In this document: one piece after another, positions 1 to 12,784 of the stretch | How the letters are laid out: the number at the start of each line of letters is the position of its first letter | Position numbering within the stretch: position 1 is the stretch's first letter | Source: Drosophila miranda | Taxonomy: Eukaryota; Arthropoda; Insecta; Diptera; Drosophilidae | Reading direction: 5' to 3' | Assembly (NCBI RefSeq): GCF_003369915.1 | Contig: NC_046673.1 | Location: forward strand, 23,427,718 to 23,491,717 | Length of the DNA stretch: 64,000 bases | Made by a program: the position numbers and the translations under genes | Notes under the pieces: model-generated | Seen by the model: only the letters and a program-made list of their open reading frames with translations | The model's database searches: none | What the model was told of the DNA's origin: nothing

Positions 1-206
1 ATTTTCGTATCTGCAAGATATAGAAACTGTTGGCGCAGCTTTTCAGGTGCCTTTTATGATTTGCGCTCGCTTTATATAATCAAAAACGAACAAAAACTGC
101 ACAACCCAATGAAAAATTGTTCGAAAACTGAAAGAAGTAGGCAGCAGCAGCAGCAGCAGAAACATTTCATAATTGAAAATGTTGCAACTATTTGGCAGCG
201 CGCTCT

Positions 207-232
207 TCCATCCATCCATCCATCCATCCATC
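207..232. repeat. CATC tetranucleotide microsatellite
   Basis: About six tandem copies of CATC lie inside otherwise unique non-coding DNA. A CAG run sits just upstream at 143-157. Confidence 0.85.
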
Positions 233-3200
233 TGTCTGCTCGGCTGCCTCTTGCTGCGTTGCATGTTTGATTTCTGTTAATGCAATGCGGCATCTTGTTG
301 CTGTTGTAATTAACAAAAAAGTATATAAGTATATATAAAATACATAGATGTATCCATATCTCCACTCCAGAAAGAGGAAGTGTTCGCATCGCATATCAAT
401 TGCCTGGAAACGCGATCCGATCACTGCCGGGTTTGCTCACACACAGAGAGTGAGAGAGTAGTAAATCCACGAAAATCCCATTGGAGAAGAGGCTACAGCC
501 TCCTCCAAATCATAGCCGCTAATGAGTCATCGGATTGCATGCTAATAGGATTTTAGGAGTTCTATGACAACTCTGGAATTTTTACATGAATTACTTTTGT
601 ATTTAGCACGAACAAGATCTGACCTGATCCTTTGGTCCTGATTGAACTACTCGTAAATCCCATCCTAACAGCACTAGCAATCATTCGATCTATTACTAAT
701 GAATGAGAAAAGGGAGAAAATTCGATTCTTTTACAGTCTTCGATGGAGCACGGAGCTGCTGCAATACGGCCAGGGCTGCTAGTACTTCCAACTTCCGATC
801 TCTATCTATGGCTATCTCCAATCCATCCAAGTTCACAAAATAACCGAGAAGAAGATCTTAAAGTTGGCTTTTTGGGGAAATAATTAAGTTGGATCTGCTT
901 GTCACTTTTTGCCGTTGTTGTGTGGTCGGGAGACCTATGGCGAACGAGACGAGCTACAAGCTATTTTGGGACCAGGTGGAGCTGGTATGGGTATGGGTAT
1001 GGGTTCGGGTACGGGGATTCTCTGGCCAACTTGAGAGAGCTGGGGAAAGAGTGCTAACGGAAACTGTTTAGCCACAGCCACAAGCTGGCCGTCAAGAGAC
1101 AGCCACTGACCATTGACCACTGCGTCAGCCAGTTCCCAGTTCGGTCAGCTTTCATCTAGAGCAGAGTACAATATCTTTTATGGCTATAAAACATATTACG
1201 AGTAGTGCGGTGCGGTGCGGTGCGGTGCTGTGTGGTGACTCTTGTTGTGTCTGTGTCTCGGATTGTCTCGGTTTGGGGCGCAGTTAAAACGACACTCGGC
1301 GTGGGTCAAAAGGTGCTGAGAACGGAGCGAAGCAAATGATGCTGAAATTGTGGAAATCCGAAACTTGTTTCACCTCTCACCATGTCGGGCTAGTGTCCCC
1401 CCAAATGCCCCCTCCAGCATTTAGGCGGATTTATGTTGAAATAATCGTACTCGTAGAGGTTGCACTGCCCCCAGTTTCCACTTTCCACTTCCAAAAAACC
1501 AAAACAAAAACCCAAACGAGGACCGTTCCCATTTCGAGCCTGAGAAATGTTCCGCCGATGATGAGGAGATGATGAGATGCGGACAGGACATTTGACTAAT
1601 TGGTTAGGCAGCTGATCGGCGATCAGGGGATCAGGGGATCAGCGGATCGCCGATCGGAGCAGGACAATAGATCGAAGGGTAAATCTGGCCTCAGCCACCA
1701 CCCGACGAGAGGGATTTTGACACGCAGCCGAGTGGCCAGGCCAAAGATCATCTAAATAGCATCCATCCCCATCCCCATTCAAATCACCGTCTTCGGATGA
1801 TGCTGCTGCTGATGCTCTACTTTCGCCCAGGGGTCCTGTCACCTTCCAAGGACAGAGAGGGGATGGGGAGAGAATCACTCAAGGGGTTGCGAACTCATAA
1901 ATCAACAACGGGAGAGATGGGACGCGAAACCAGTTTAGCGACTTAACCTTTTCTTAGCGAACCAAAGAGGGTGACTTAATCATCTGCATCGTCATCGACT
2001 GACCAGAGATCCAGTTTCGTTACGCTTCTCTAACCCTGAACCCCGCTGCCCCTTGCCCCTTGACCACTGCCGCTTGCCCGTACCACATCCATGAGGATGT
2101 GGATGATGATGATGACCAATGTCCAGGGCGGAAAATGTTGAACTTTCTGGCTAAAAATTAATTGAATTTGTTGCTGCTGCCGCTGAACCAGCGACAATTC
2201 CATTAAAAATGTCCGACAAAGTCCTTTGAACTTTCAACCCAAAGGATGCCGATGCCGATACCGATGCCAAGGGTTGTCCCGAGCTCTTGCCTTCTTGGGT
2301 TGGGGTTACGCCAAAGTTAAGAGGCACATTTTGGGTCAGAAAATGTCTGTTTTCCGCGTCCATTATTGAGGCTGGACAAGGGTCGCTCTTTCGGTCTGGA
2401 CCAATGGGATATCCGTCTCCAGTTCCTAGACGAGCCAATGGCAAAGCTCTGAGGATTATCGGTTTCATCTTAAATTTCATGGTTTTTAGCCATAGTCTTT
2501 ACAGATTATGGCTTTAAGATGTGGTTGTCTGTGTGTATTAATTTACATATCTATATTTAAATATGGGTAAATACATTCTCATGACTATTGTTGCCTTCTG
2601 CTCAAATTCCTTTTCATTATAGTCCTCTTTTTGAGAGTCTCTGGAGTAGCTCTACAGCTTCAAGTCGTGTTTGACAGGTTTTTTGGCCTGAGATTGTTTC
2701 AGATACTCCTGCTCCAGATTTTTCTTTAAACATTTTTTCTTCAAGCTCTGTTTTTCAGGGTCTTTGGCTTCAGACTGTATACATATATACAGAGTATCTG
2801 CTTCAGATTCTTCTAGATTCAGCTATCGTGCAGTGCCATTTACTCTATTCTGCCACCAAACTGACCGTTAGATATCCCTCCGTCTAATCCTAGGGTAAAC
2901 TTGTCCTGCTCTAATTTGGGATTCCATTCATCGGACACGTCCCGTTCTCATTCTCGTTGTTCTTCTTGTCCTCCACCTCCTCCTCTTCGACTTGGACTCG
3001 GACTCTGGACTAAAAAACAAAGGTATGCATAAAAAAGCAGCGAAAAACCGTTACGTCTTAGCACAATGCCCAAGGGTCCTGCCAGCCTGTCCTTTTCCTT
3101 TTTTTTGTAGTTCTTGGCGCGCCTGCATCGCGCCAGTCACTGACCTCATTTCGATCGGGTTCGCCCTTCGGCTGGGCCCGAGCTGAGAAACCGAAACCGA

Positions 3201-3580
3201 AACGAGACCAAGACCGAAACAAGAACGAGTTGCTCTTGAGGATCCTAAATGACCAAGGAATAGAGGGGTCTGACAAGGCCAGGCCAGCACAGCTGGAAAC
3301 TACCGGACTGCTAGAAGGATCTTGGATCGATGATGGAGTTTTCTTGGGGCCTTGCTTGCTCCAGAGATCGATGGATTCCGATAGAGCCATCCATATAAGA
3401 AAGAACCTTTTCTCCATCCATCCGTATCGCCTGAAATATCACTTGAAACTATAGCATTATAGCATATAATCGTCTTGATTCCTTTTCCTTTCCATATTTC
3501 CCTTTATTGTTACTATTTGAATTTATAGTGAACAGTTAACTTTTAATTGACTAAATATTTAAGACATCCGGATAACTAAG

Positions 3581-3645
3581 GGCCATATTGGCCTATGCGT
3601 GGCCCCGCTGAGGGCCGTCCGGGTTAACCTAACCTAATATTTAAG
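3581..3645. repeat. GC-rich block ending in AACCTAACCTAA, possible retroposon end
   Basis: A compact GC-rich block (GGCCATATTGGCC, then GTGGCCCCGCTGAGGGCC) runs directly into GGGTTAACCTAACCTAA inside AT-rich DNA. The abrupt change in composition and the CCTAA repeats look like the end of a small retroposed sequence. I cannot name a family. Confidence 0.3.
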
Positions 3646-4149
3646 AGGAGAACATGATCCACTCAATGGGGACTTCTTTCGATACCAAAGAGCTGGCTCT
3701 TTGTTGAACCAATTAATATACCTTTAATATTTGATGTATATTTTATGCTTGCAAAGATCTGCACCAACAAATAGCCACAACATAATAATTTAATCCCATC
3801 TAGGACGACGACTCCGCCCTGATGTCCTGGTCTCGGGACCAGAGATAAATCGCAGCGAGATCAAACTCTCATTAACCCAAAAGATGTGACCGGCCACCGT
3901 CCAAGGATCCATAAATTATCATTTTAACGGCCAAGGCAATTGGGATATGTAACGGGGAGGGGATGGTAGTGGATGGGAGGGGCGAAAAAATTACGCAGTC
4001 ATAAAACAAATTCCTAATCAACTAAAGATTCCGGATCAAATTGTAATACGCATGTTGACCAGTCCAAGTCCCAGTCCCTGTCCCAGTCTCAGAACGGGAT
4101 GACCGCTCTAGGACGGGGCGCTCTGGTCAGTGGCATGAAATATGAGTTC

Positions 4150-4190
4150 AGGGCAGATCAAGGCAGGGCAGGGCAGGGCAGGGCAGGGGT
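4150..4190. repeat. GGCAG pentanucleotide microsatellite
   Basis: At least five tandem copies of GGCAG lie in non-coding DNA, after a short unit AAGGCAGGGCAG. Confidence 0.8.
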
Positions 4191-7100
4191 TCAGGTTCAT
4201 CTAGAGGGGACCGCTTGGTCAAGCGTGTAATGCTTAAGGATGTGAGAATGTCTTGGCAATGGCAATTTCACAGTTGCCACAGAGATAGGTACAGACAGAG
4301 AGAAAGAGGGAGCGAGAGAGATACATTCATAGAGCAAATCAAGATCATTGACCAACCCAACCCAACCCAACTAATATTCAAATGAGGTCGCCTGGATCGG
4401 GGCCCGAGGGCCGTAAATTAAGGCGGCCAACTGCTGACCAAATGCAACTGCGACCCGAGTTCGGATAGGAGAGGATCGGGTCGGGTGCAGGGCCCAGGCC
4501 CAGGGTGCAGGCCAAGAAGGGCATTGCGAAGGGGTGAATAACGAGCGCGAAACTCATTATAATGGGAGCAAACGGCAAAGGGCACAGGGAGAGGGTGAGG
4601 CAGAGGGAAATTGCAATGACCTAAAACTTTAAGACATCGCTGAAGAGCAAGCAACCCCAGCAAGGAGCCGCACTGGACAATGGTCAGTCCGGGGCTACTT
4701 AGTGTCCCATCCCGATGCCGATCCCGATCCCATTCCGGTCTGTACTCGAACTCATTTGCATATTTCGCGCTCTCGATCGGGATGCGATGCGCCTTCGTCT
4801 ATTTATTTAGCGCCCGATGTGCTCTCCCTGTGCATGTGACTATCCCATTTCCAGATCGGGTCGCGATGGCGATGGCGTTTGCGCTGGGAACTTTTCTTGA
4901 CCGTTGGCCACTCTTTGTGCTTTTGTGCCTCGAACTCGACCTCGACCATCTCTCTTTGTCTTTGTCTCACTCTTCTCGTGCCATCTCTCTCGCAGTTCCA
5001 GTCGCAGTCCCAGTCCCTCCGGTGAGTGGTCCATTGTCCAGGGCGTTGCCTTTTGTTTTCTTATGTCATGTTGGACAAGAACTAGGACTAGGCCCGGTCC
5101 CAGGGCCCGTACCACATCCACATCCAAAGCTCTACAGGCGCAAACTAGTTTCGTTTTTTTTTTCATGGTCTGAAGTGAGACATATTTCGCGGCAATCAGC
5201 AGCAGCAGGAGCCGGAAGAACCAGCTGTGCTCCCTATCACCTATTCCCATTCCCCAGGGTCCCCAGACCCAGAGCTACTGTTGAAACTATGCCATGACAT
5301 TTCCCCCTAAGTAATTATATGCTTCGATTATGGGGCCACTCTTTTGTAGGGAAAGAAGAGAGATTGAATAAGGAGAAAGCTTTATGCTGAAACTCATAAA
5401 TACTCGATATAATTTTGGATTTGCTTTTCAGCTTTCATATACCTGGCTACAGTTTTGATTTTTAATATACTATACTATGCAGTCTATCGACAAGGACGGA
5501 AATATTCAGTAATTTCAGTATTTTTTTCCAGGCTCCAAGCGGTATAAGTCATGTACACATATTCTCATCAAATCAGACTTATTTATATAGATATAAGAGA
5601 GAGATCCTGCATTATTCAGAATAGAGGCTTAAAGACCCTTCCATTTCCAACTGCTCTACAGCCCAATTCCGTTGCAAATCGAATGCTCATCCCTTCCGAT
5701 TTCGGCCATAAGTTATCGTTTGATAAATCCCCACGCATCCATCATTGCTGATGATGATAATGATGGCGCTGACCTTTTGCCGCATGATGTGACCTGCGGA
5801 GTGAACTTTTCCCAATTAATTACTTCATTCCATGCAGTTTATGCCCCGAAAGCCAAGCCCATGCCACAGCCACCCCCCAAAAAAAAAGTTGGTCAGACGA
5901 AACCTCGAGCGGAAGAGTCAACAACGGGACCATCAGGGAAATGAGAGTGGACCGAGGACCGGGGACCGGGGAGTTGGGGGATGTTCTTTAGTGGGCTGAT
6001 GCGGCGCTTAATCGTGACTTTTAACGCACACTCCGCCCCTGAGGGAGTGCAGGGATCGCGGGGGGCAAAGGTGAAACTAAACGGCAGCCATTAAGGGTGG
6101 CTGTTGGGTCTGGGACTGGGCCTGGGACTGGGACAGGGTGTGGCCCACGTCTCGCCCACGCTCTGCGGGAAGCATCTGTGTCTGGGTTTGGCTCTGTTTC
6201 TTTTTCGGGCTCTGTTTGCTTGTCTGTTTGTTCTTTCTCTCCTGTTGGCTAATCCCAAAGGCTCTGGCATTTGGAGAGCAGACACTCCATAATTGCATTC
6301 GGCACGCCGACTCAACGCTCCGATTCTTTTTGGCCCAGACATCTGACATTTTTGCCAAAGTTTCCAGCAGGAGAGAGATGGATGGAGCATGGAGTGTGGA
6401 GTGGTGCATTCCATTCCTCTTGTGGCACATGCACTTCCTTCCACTTCCGCCCACAGCATGACCAGGAAACGGTTTTCCACCTTTCGTACATTTCGTGCTT
6501 TTGTGCTTTACGCTAGACAGACTTTCGGTCAGCACTATAAATTCCATATATTTTATATGCACAATGTAGCTATACGTACAAACACATATATCTAAGACTT
6601 AAACACGAAGATCGCAGAGTCTTCGATGGGATGGAGCTCCTGCCATTGGAGTGTGTCTTTGGCTCTCTAACGGAGTGACTGTTGGAGCCTGGTAGATGGA
6701 TATGGTCGAGACCAGATCTATCTACCAATTTTAGCTCAAAGCCCCAAGAATACATTGAACTTTAATGCAGACCTTCCCTTCCAAAATGCCGTTCTTTAGG
6801 CTCACTCGAGCAAGAGTATTACAGACTTTGGTATTACAAATCAGATGAAAAATACGAGTCTCTGCCTTTATATATAGATATGTATATGTATATGTATAAA
6901 TAATAAATTAAATCGAGATAATCAATGCAATGCAATACAAAAACAACGAAAGTGAAAACGAAATCGAAACCGAAGAAGACACAGACACAGTAGCAGAAAC
7001 CGAATATAAATCCCATGCAAGTGGCCGGCAATTATCACGTGCAAGCCATGAAACTGGTACAAAGCAGGGGGACCGCCAGGCGGAGGGAGGAAGGGACGGA

Positions 7101-7468
7101 TGGAGAGTGAAGGCAATTCGACCGTGAATCTCCCATGAGTTCATCCAAGAATCATCAATGAAGTAATCATTAATTTGTGCAAGAATTATCTCTGAAAGGA
7201 GTCTGAAAGGAATTCAAACGGAGACTGACAGTGACAGAGAAAGAATCAGTTGCTATTCATAGACAAATCGTCAGTAGCTCCATCAAAACTAAAATTTTCA
7301 GTTTATTGCTTACACAGGCGGCCGTACGATTTCATTTAAAGTCTAGAGCTCGCTCTGAAAACATCTGAAAACAAGATCCACAGTCGGAGCAGACGAAACC
7401 TAACTCCTAAAACGATTTTTTTTATATTTTCAAAATTTCTTAAAGAGTTTAATTTAGTTTCAACATCA

Positions 7469-9184
7469 ATGGATATGACACTTCACAAATGGCAGCTGGG
7501 GCTCATTGTTGGCACGCCCGTGGTCTACGGCATTGGAAAATATTTGGTCAAGAAGATGATCACGCCGCGCCCCAAGGCTGTGGCTAAGGCCGAGGAAGAA
7601 GAACAGCCGCCTCCAGACGAGGGACCCGATGCATCTGCCATTCTGGCTGAAAACAACCAACTGGAGGCCTCTGTGGAGACGTTTGGGCGCAAAGACGGTG
7701 CCGGCGATAGCAATGACCTGGAATATAGACACCTTGTCGCTGATGTCGGCGACTATTGCATGGCAATGGAGACGGAGATAAGGAAACATTGCCGGGGCAT
7801 GTCCGTCCTGTATCAGAACCGCGCCGTCTGGCATGTGGTGCTCAAGAATTGGGCCAAGGTGAAGGAGGACTCCGCCAAGGCGCTGGAGTTCGACTGTCGC
7901 AACGGCATGGCGTACTTGAGTCGGGCCCGTGCCTACGACGCCACCGGGGAGCTGCAGGAGTGCTTGAACGATCTTGAGGCTGCCCGCGCCCTGTTCCGCG
8001 TTTCGTCGATCGCCAATGAGAGCCCCGAATACGAGAGCATCCAAACGTTTTGGAAGCGAGTCCTCCTGCAGGGGGCACGTGCCGATGCCAAGAAGATAAT
8101 GCGTCAACGAGGTTCACTGTTTCCCTCAAAGGTCCGCATCAACTCATATATGCAGGCCTTTATCGCAGATCCGTTGATGAAGCTGAGCTTCCCTCGACCG
8201 TTGAAGGAGAATGAAGTTCTGCGCGGGTTCCCTCGTGCTCTCTGGGCTTTCCGTGAGGAGCGTTTTGAGGACGTCATCCCGGCCTGCACCGAGGAAATCG
8301 ATACATTGGAGTACTGGTCCCAGTACAAGACGGAGGCCCGGCTCATGCGCGGCACCTTCCATCTGCTGTGCGGCTCCTTCTACGAGTGCCACCAGGACTT
8401 CGAAGCAGTGATTGGCGATGCCAAGGCGAACAACGAATTGCGTGCCTATGCGTTAATTCGGAGTGCTGCCCTCTGTTTTCAGCTAAGGAGACAGAACAAG
8501 GCCATGGATGCTTTTGAGCAGGCTGAGCGGCTGGTTCGCGACAATCCCGATGTCTATCACCAACGTGGCCTCATCCTGAGCAAGCTGGAGCACTATGAGG
8601 TTGCCTTGATGGACTTCGAAATGGCAGCGCGCTTGGCCCCCGGCCACGTCAGTCCCGTGGTCCTCAAGCACTTTACCGAGTACCATCTCTCGAGCCTCGA
8701 AAACGACCCTCAACGCATGGAGACTGCGCTCAAAAAGCTTGACGAGGTCCCATTGGCGCATCCGAATAGTATCGATGCCTACATGATGAGGGGCAGCCTG
8801 CTGGCCAGACGGAAAGATTTCGTTGAAGCCCTGCTGTGCTTTGAGCGGGCCACAGAGCTGGCGCCCAAGAATCCCGTTCTGATGGTCAACCGTGCGATCT
8901 TGGAGCTGAAGCGGCATGGCAATGCCGAGCTGGTTCTCCCGATGCTCTACGAGGCCATCGAGCTGGATCCCAGGTGCCACATGACATATCCAATCCTGGT
9001 CACTCTGGAGATCAAGCGGAATAATCCCGAAAAGGCCATCGAGCTCTTGAACCAGTCCTGTCTTCATACCGGGACCTACAACGAGGTCCTGCACGCCTGC
9101 TCAATGCGCAATGCGTTGATGGCGCGCACTGTTGCCAGGAAGAATTTGGGCATTGACTGCGACCCTCCCAAGACCACAGATTAA
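7469..9184 (+). CDS. Intronless TOM70-like mitochondrial import receptor (TPR protein)
   Basis: This is a single uninterrupted frame of 571 codons. Residues 10-27 (LGLIVGTPVVYGIGKYLV) form a hydrophobic N-terminal segment followed by KK, the layout of the TOM70 outer-membrane signal anchor. A charged linker at about 33-55 leads into TPR motifs: an N-terminal clamp-like set at about 75-180 (YQNRAVWHVVLKNW, AYLSRARAYDATGEL) and a C-terminal set at about 270-560, including DVYHQRGLILSKLEHYEVAL and AYMMRGSLLARRKDFVEALL. In the family the clamp binds Hsp70/Hsp90 tails and the C-terminal TPRs bind carrier preproteins. The start is the first ATG before the anchor. The lack of introns and the divergent N-terminal TPRs suggest a retrogene paralogue, perhaps germline-biased; that part is inference. 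Other TPR outer-membrane proteins are a less likely alternative. Confidence 0.82.
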   Translation: MDMTLHKWQLGLIVGTPVVYGIGKYLVKKMITPRPKAVAKAEEEEQPPPDEGPDASAILAENNQLEASVETFGRKDGAGDSNDLEYRHLVADVGDYCMAMETEIRKHCRGMSVLYQNRAVWHVVLKNWAKVKEDSAKALEFDCRNGMAYLSRARAYDATGELQECLNDLEAARALFRVSSIANESPEYESIQTFWKRVLLQGARADAKKIMRQRGSLFPSKVRINSYMQAFIADPLMKLSFPRPLKENEVLRGFPRALWAFREERFEDVIPACTEEIDTLEYWSQYKTEARLMRGTFHLLCGSFYECHQDFEAVIGDAKANNELRAYALIRSAALCFQLRRQNKAMDAFEQAERLVRDNPDVYHQRGLILSKLEHYEVALMDFEMAARLAPGHVSPVVLKHFTEYHLSSLENDPQRMETALKKLDEVPLAHPNSIDAYMMRGSLLARRKDFVEALLCFERATELAPKNPVLMVNRAILELKRHGNAELVLPMLYEAIELDPRCHMTYPILVTLEIKRNNPEKAIELLNQSCLHTGTYNEVLHACSMRNALMARTVARKNLGIDCDPPKTTD

Positions 9185-11412
9185 TTGAAAGTGTTGAAAT
9201 ATATATGTATATGCATATGGCCATTTATTTATTATTCGAAAATCCGAAATCCACATCGATAATCCCATTCTTTGGCTTTTTCCGACCACCTATTGTTTCA
9301 GATAAAGTACGTACGAGTGCGTACTAGTACGAGTATTTTCCCACCTTTAGCGGGCCTTTGGCTTTTCACGTTTTCCCACGCCCCCAGCTGCCCCACCAAG
9401 CCGCCGCTTATCGCTGGAGCTTTTCACCGCCCGCATGGGATCCCAAAAAGAGGCTCGGATCGGGTCGGGTCGAGCATTTCCCAAGCGAGGAGGCAATGCT
9501 GATAAGGTGGTGGACATGTGTTTGTGTGTGGATTTGGTTTCCCGCCATTTGCTCAGCGAACCGAAGACAGCCGCCAAGACAGAAGGTCTATCTTATCAAG
9601 AGCAGGGGAAAGGGAGAGGCCTCAAGGCGGTAAGGCATGGATGGGGGTAGGCGTTGCATGTGTTGTATGTCGTGTGTCGTGTGCCGTGCGCCGTGTAGTG
9701 TAACGTGCAACGGCTGCGAAGGAGAGCGATTGTCAAGTCGATCGAAGAAGGATCGACGGACCGAGTAACTCTTCCAGCTGACGCGACAGCGTGTGCCACG
9801 GACCACGGGCCACGGGCCACAGTCCAGATTATGTACGAGCAGAAGGACAAATGCCAAATCAACTGAGTCGCTCAAGCGTTGCCCACGAAGGAACTGTGTG
9901 CGGCAGGAGCTGTGGCAGGGAAGAAGCGCTACAAGAGCTCCACCCAAAGAAATTACAGAAAGAGAGAGAGAGAGAGCCAGCTGCAAGGACACACCACTCC
10001 AGACCTCGCCGATTCGATGTCATTTCTGGTAAGGCGACATTCGTCATCATCTTGATAGTGCCACATCAACGTATGGCAGCATGTGGGCTGCCCTGGAAGC
10101 GAAGCGTCGCGTGGGCTTCCCCACTCCTCGAATTATGGCAGTTGTGCAACTTCTTCTACCGCTTCTCTGCCGCTTTTCCTTTCAGTACTCTCAATTCAAG
10201 GTGTTTTATTGGTTTTGGTTCCTAAGCTGATTGAACCAAAATGAAGCCCCCCTGTTCCCCAACATCGTAGCAATGCACCTGACCCGCCCTAAATGGATAT
10301 GATGCAGAATGGATGGATGGTGGCTTCTGTGCTGTCTTCTGCTGCCCAGATAAATCTTCAGTTTCGACCCACAAAAGGTCGATCCAGATATGCTCTTCTA
10401 AATACAATACCTAAAGAAAGAAACCGTATGAGAGAAATCGCTTAAATATGGCATGCTCTGCAGAACAGTATTCCAGAATGAAATAAGTTCGAACATGGTA
10501 ATATTTCCAGCTTAACAATATTGCAAATCTTCCTCGGATGCACCGCCGTATGATACCTCTGAGTGGAGGTGCATCTCCACGGTATGCCGGATACTTTTAC
10601 ATCGTTTTTACATTATCATAATGTCACCCAAGAGGGTGTTCAAAAAGAGTTCTAAGAGAGCGAGTGGGCAGCAGCTGGACCCCTGTCGAAGAGAATAACA
10701 TCCCATCCCCGACGAAGCGTTCGCGCTCAAGACCATGTCCAGGGGCAAGTACAAAAAATAACTGGCTGAGGCCAAGAAGCGGAGAAACAAGAGCGAACAC
10801 TAAAGCCGACGACTTCGGGATACCTGGTACTTTATTTATGGTACTAGTACTTTGTACGATCCCGATGCTGTCTGGTAAGTCTGTCAAAGATACAGTTCCC
10901 AAATCTGTACTTCTGAAATTGCTCAAGATTCGCAAAGTTCTACAGACAATCAGATGGCATCGAAATACAAGATCACAATATACCCTTTTGAGGGGCACAT
11001 GCTGCGGGGTATAAAAATGTCATGTGGGTTCACCGACGACTGCACAGGGGCACGTGCCCTCTCAAGCGCGAAATGCAACTGCAACAGCAACAGCGGCAAC
11101 AGCAACAGCAACAACAGCTACAAATGAATGACTGGATAAATGAGGAAGATGCCCCCGACTTTGGTCTTGAGATCTCGGGGCGCCCCTGTCTGTCCCGGTC
11201 TTGCCCAAATCGACGATGGCCTGGTCGGGGTCTGGCCTGCTCTTCATCTTTGTATCTTCGTATCTATCTATCTCTATCTCTTTGTGCAGCACTTCCGGCG
11301 CTGCGGTTGACTGTGCTCGCGTCCCTCCTACCCAAAACCCATACCCATACCCATGCCCCATACACATCTCCTACTCCATCTCCACGAGTATCTGCAGGTC
11401 TACCTCTCCCTC

Positions 11413-11465
11413 ACCATCATCATTATCATCATCATTATCATCATCATTATCGTCATCATCGCCAC
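11413..11465. repeat. ATC/ATT trinucleotide tract
   Basis: A run of CATCAT and CATTAT units. It creates the apparent poly-His or poly-Ile stretches in overlapping reading frames. Confidence 0.85.
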
Positions 11466-12628
11466 GATGGCAGTCATCGTTTCGTTTTCTTTAATTGCTC
11501 TCTGGACTGGGCCTCTACGTTTGCCTCTGGCTTTGTGCTGTCCTGGCATTCCCGCAGGTTTTCCTTATTTTTTCTCAGCCCTCTTCTTTACGACAATGGG
11601 GTTGGCTCTTCTTCTGTTTCTGTTTCTTCTGCGTCTCATTTCTCTCTCTCTTTTTTATTATATTTTTTTGTTTTTTGTTTTTTTTTTCCTATTAAAACGT
11701 CCCCGGACATTGCAGCTAAATTAGATTAAGCAGTCATGCACATGTCTTTCCCTCTCCCTCTCAATGTCCCTCTCCTTGGCTTCCCTTTTTGCTGGGCGTC
11801 AGTTGCTGCCGACAGACAGAAGGTTCTGCCGAGGGTTAAGGTGGAAAACCTTTTCTCTATATGGTTACTGCCGTAACCATGGACATCAGAAATATCCTTA
11901 TCCCTGCCCAATAGCTTAAAGATTAGACGATGATGGAATATCTCTAAGGATACCGCTGGAGGAACACACAACCTCTAAAATATCATAGCGATTAGAATTC
12001 AGAACAAATGAGGGATATTTTCTGGTTTTGAATATATTCTTGAAAAGCCATTGCTATACGATAGATCTAAGACTGAATGGAAGGCGTTACTATCTTTTCT
12101 AGGCGGCTCCATGTCTAATATCCACTCTATGATGAACGCTTGCAATTTTTGATTTTAAAAGTCATTCAAAATGTATAAAAGGTTCAAGACACTACAAATA
12201 TACCGAGAAGCCTTAACATTTAAAGCACAATCTGAAGAAAATTCTAAATTGGCAAACTTAAAAAAAGTTCATTCGCGAGCGGAAATCGAAAAAGAGAGTT
12301 TTTTCCTGCCGAGTACTTCAGTTTTACTGTATCAATTCATATCGCTTCTACTAAGATCCTCTCTATATATGAATTCTGATATAAAATATATCACTGAATA
12401 CTTTTTTCCATTTAGTTTCATCTGAAAGCTACAATTGTGACACAGTTCTTCGTATTTCTGGGTTCCTAAAGTTGGATCTATGGCAAGAGTGAGGTTTTCC
12501 TAGGAAAGAAGTTAAGGATCGATTGACAAATGTTGTTCCTCCAAGCCGCTTCCATACACTGCTATCCTTGAATTGCTCTTTTTCCGCTATGCCATCGCAT
12601 CGGAAAACAACGATTGCACTTGCAACTG

Positions 12629-12651
12629 CTGCTGCTGCTGCTGCTGCTGCA
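12629..12651. repeat. GCT trinucleotide microsatellite
   Basis: Seven to eight tandem GCT units in non-coding sequence. Confidence 0.85.
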
Positions 12652-12750
12652 TGTCCTTGGCTGTTGGCAACTGTTCCATGCCGCTGGGGTTAATAAAACC
12701 GAAATAAAACCGATCCTGATGCTGCATAGCGCATCTATAGCGGCAGCCAG

Positions 12751-12753
12751 GGG

Positions 12754-12780
<27 letters not shown>
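12751..12780. repeat. GA dinucleotide microsatellite
   Basis: A GA run of about 30 bases. In Drosophila such tracts bind GAGA factor and CLAMP and resemble the core of MSL recognition elements, so it could be regulatory. No gene is visible beside it. Confidence 0.8.

Positions 12781-12784
<4 letters not shown>

Larger units (their letters stand above)
1..7468. other. Non-coding region, simple-repeat rich
   Basis: I see no convincing gene here. Open frames on both strands are short, overlap one another and are low in complexity (for example the Arg/Ser/Pro-rich frame at 4680-5297). The stretch holds a CAG run at 143-157, a CATC run near 207-232, a GGTGC run near 1207-1230, a GGCAG run near 4155-4190, repeated GGGACT/GGTCTGG motifs near 6105-6135, and many poly-purine tracts. 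It may hold regulatory DNA or UTR of genes outside the window. Confidence 0.6.

Noticed and set aside
4680-5297. 205-codon plus-strand frame
   Set aside because: Dominated by Ser/Pro/Val/Arg from CCAGTCCC and CTCGAC repeats. Comparable frames overlap on the other strand and no domain is visible.
11022-11729. 235-codon plus-strand frame
   Set aside because: Made of CAG, CA, CATCAT and poly-T microsatellites; not protein-like.
12171-12425. 84-codon frame, MYKRFKTLQIYREAL...
   Set aside because: AT-rich, isolated, with no promoter, poly(A) signal or recognisable motif; probably chance.
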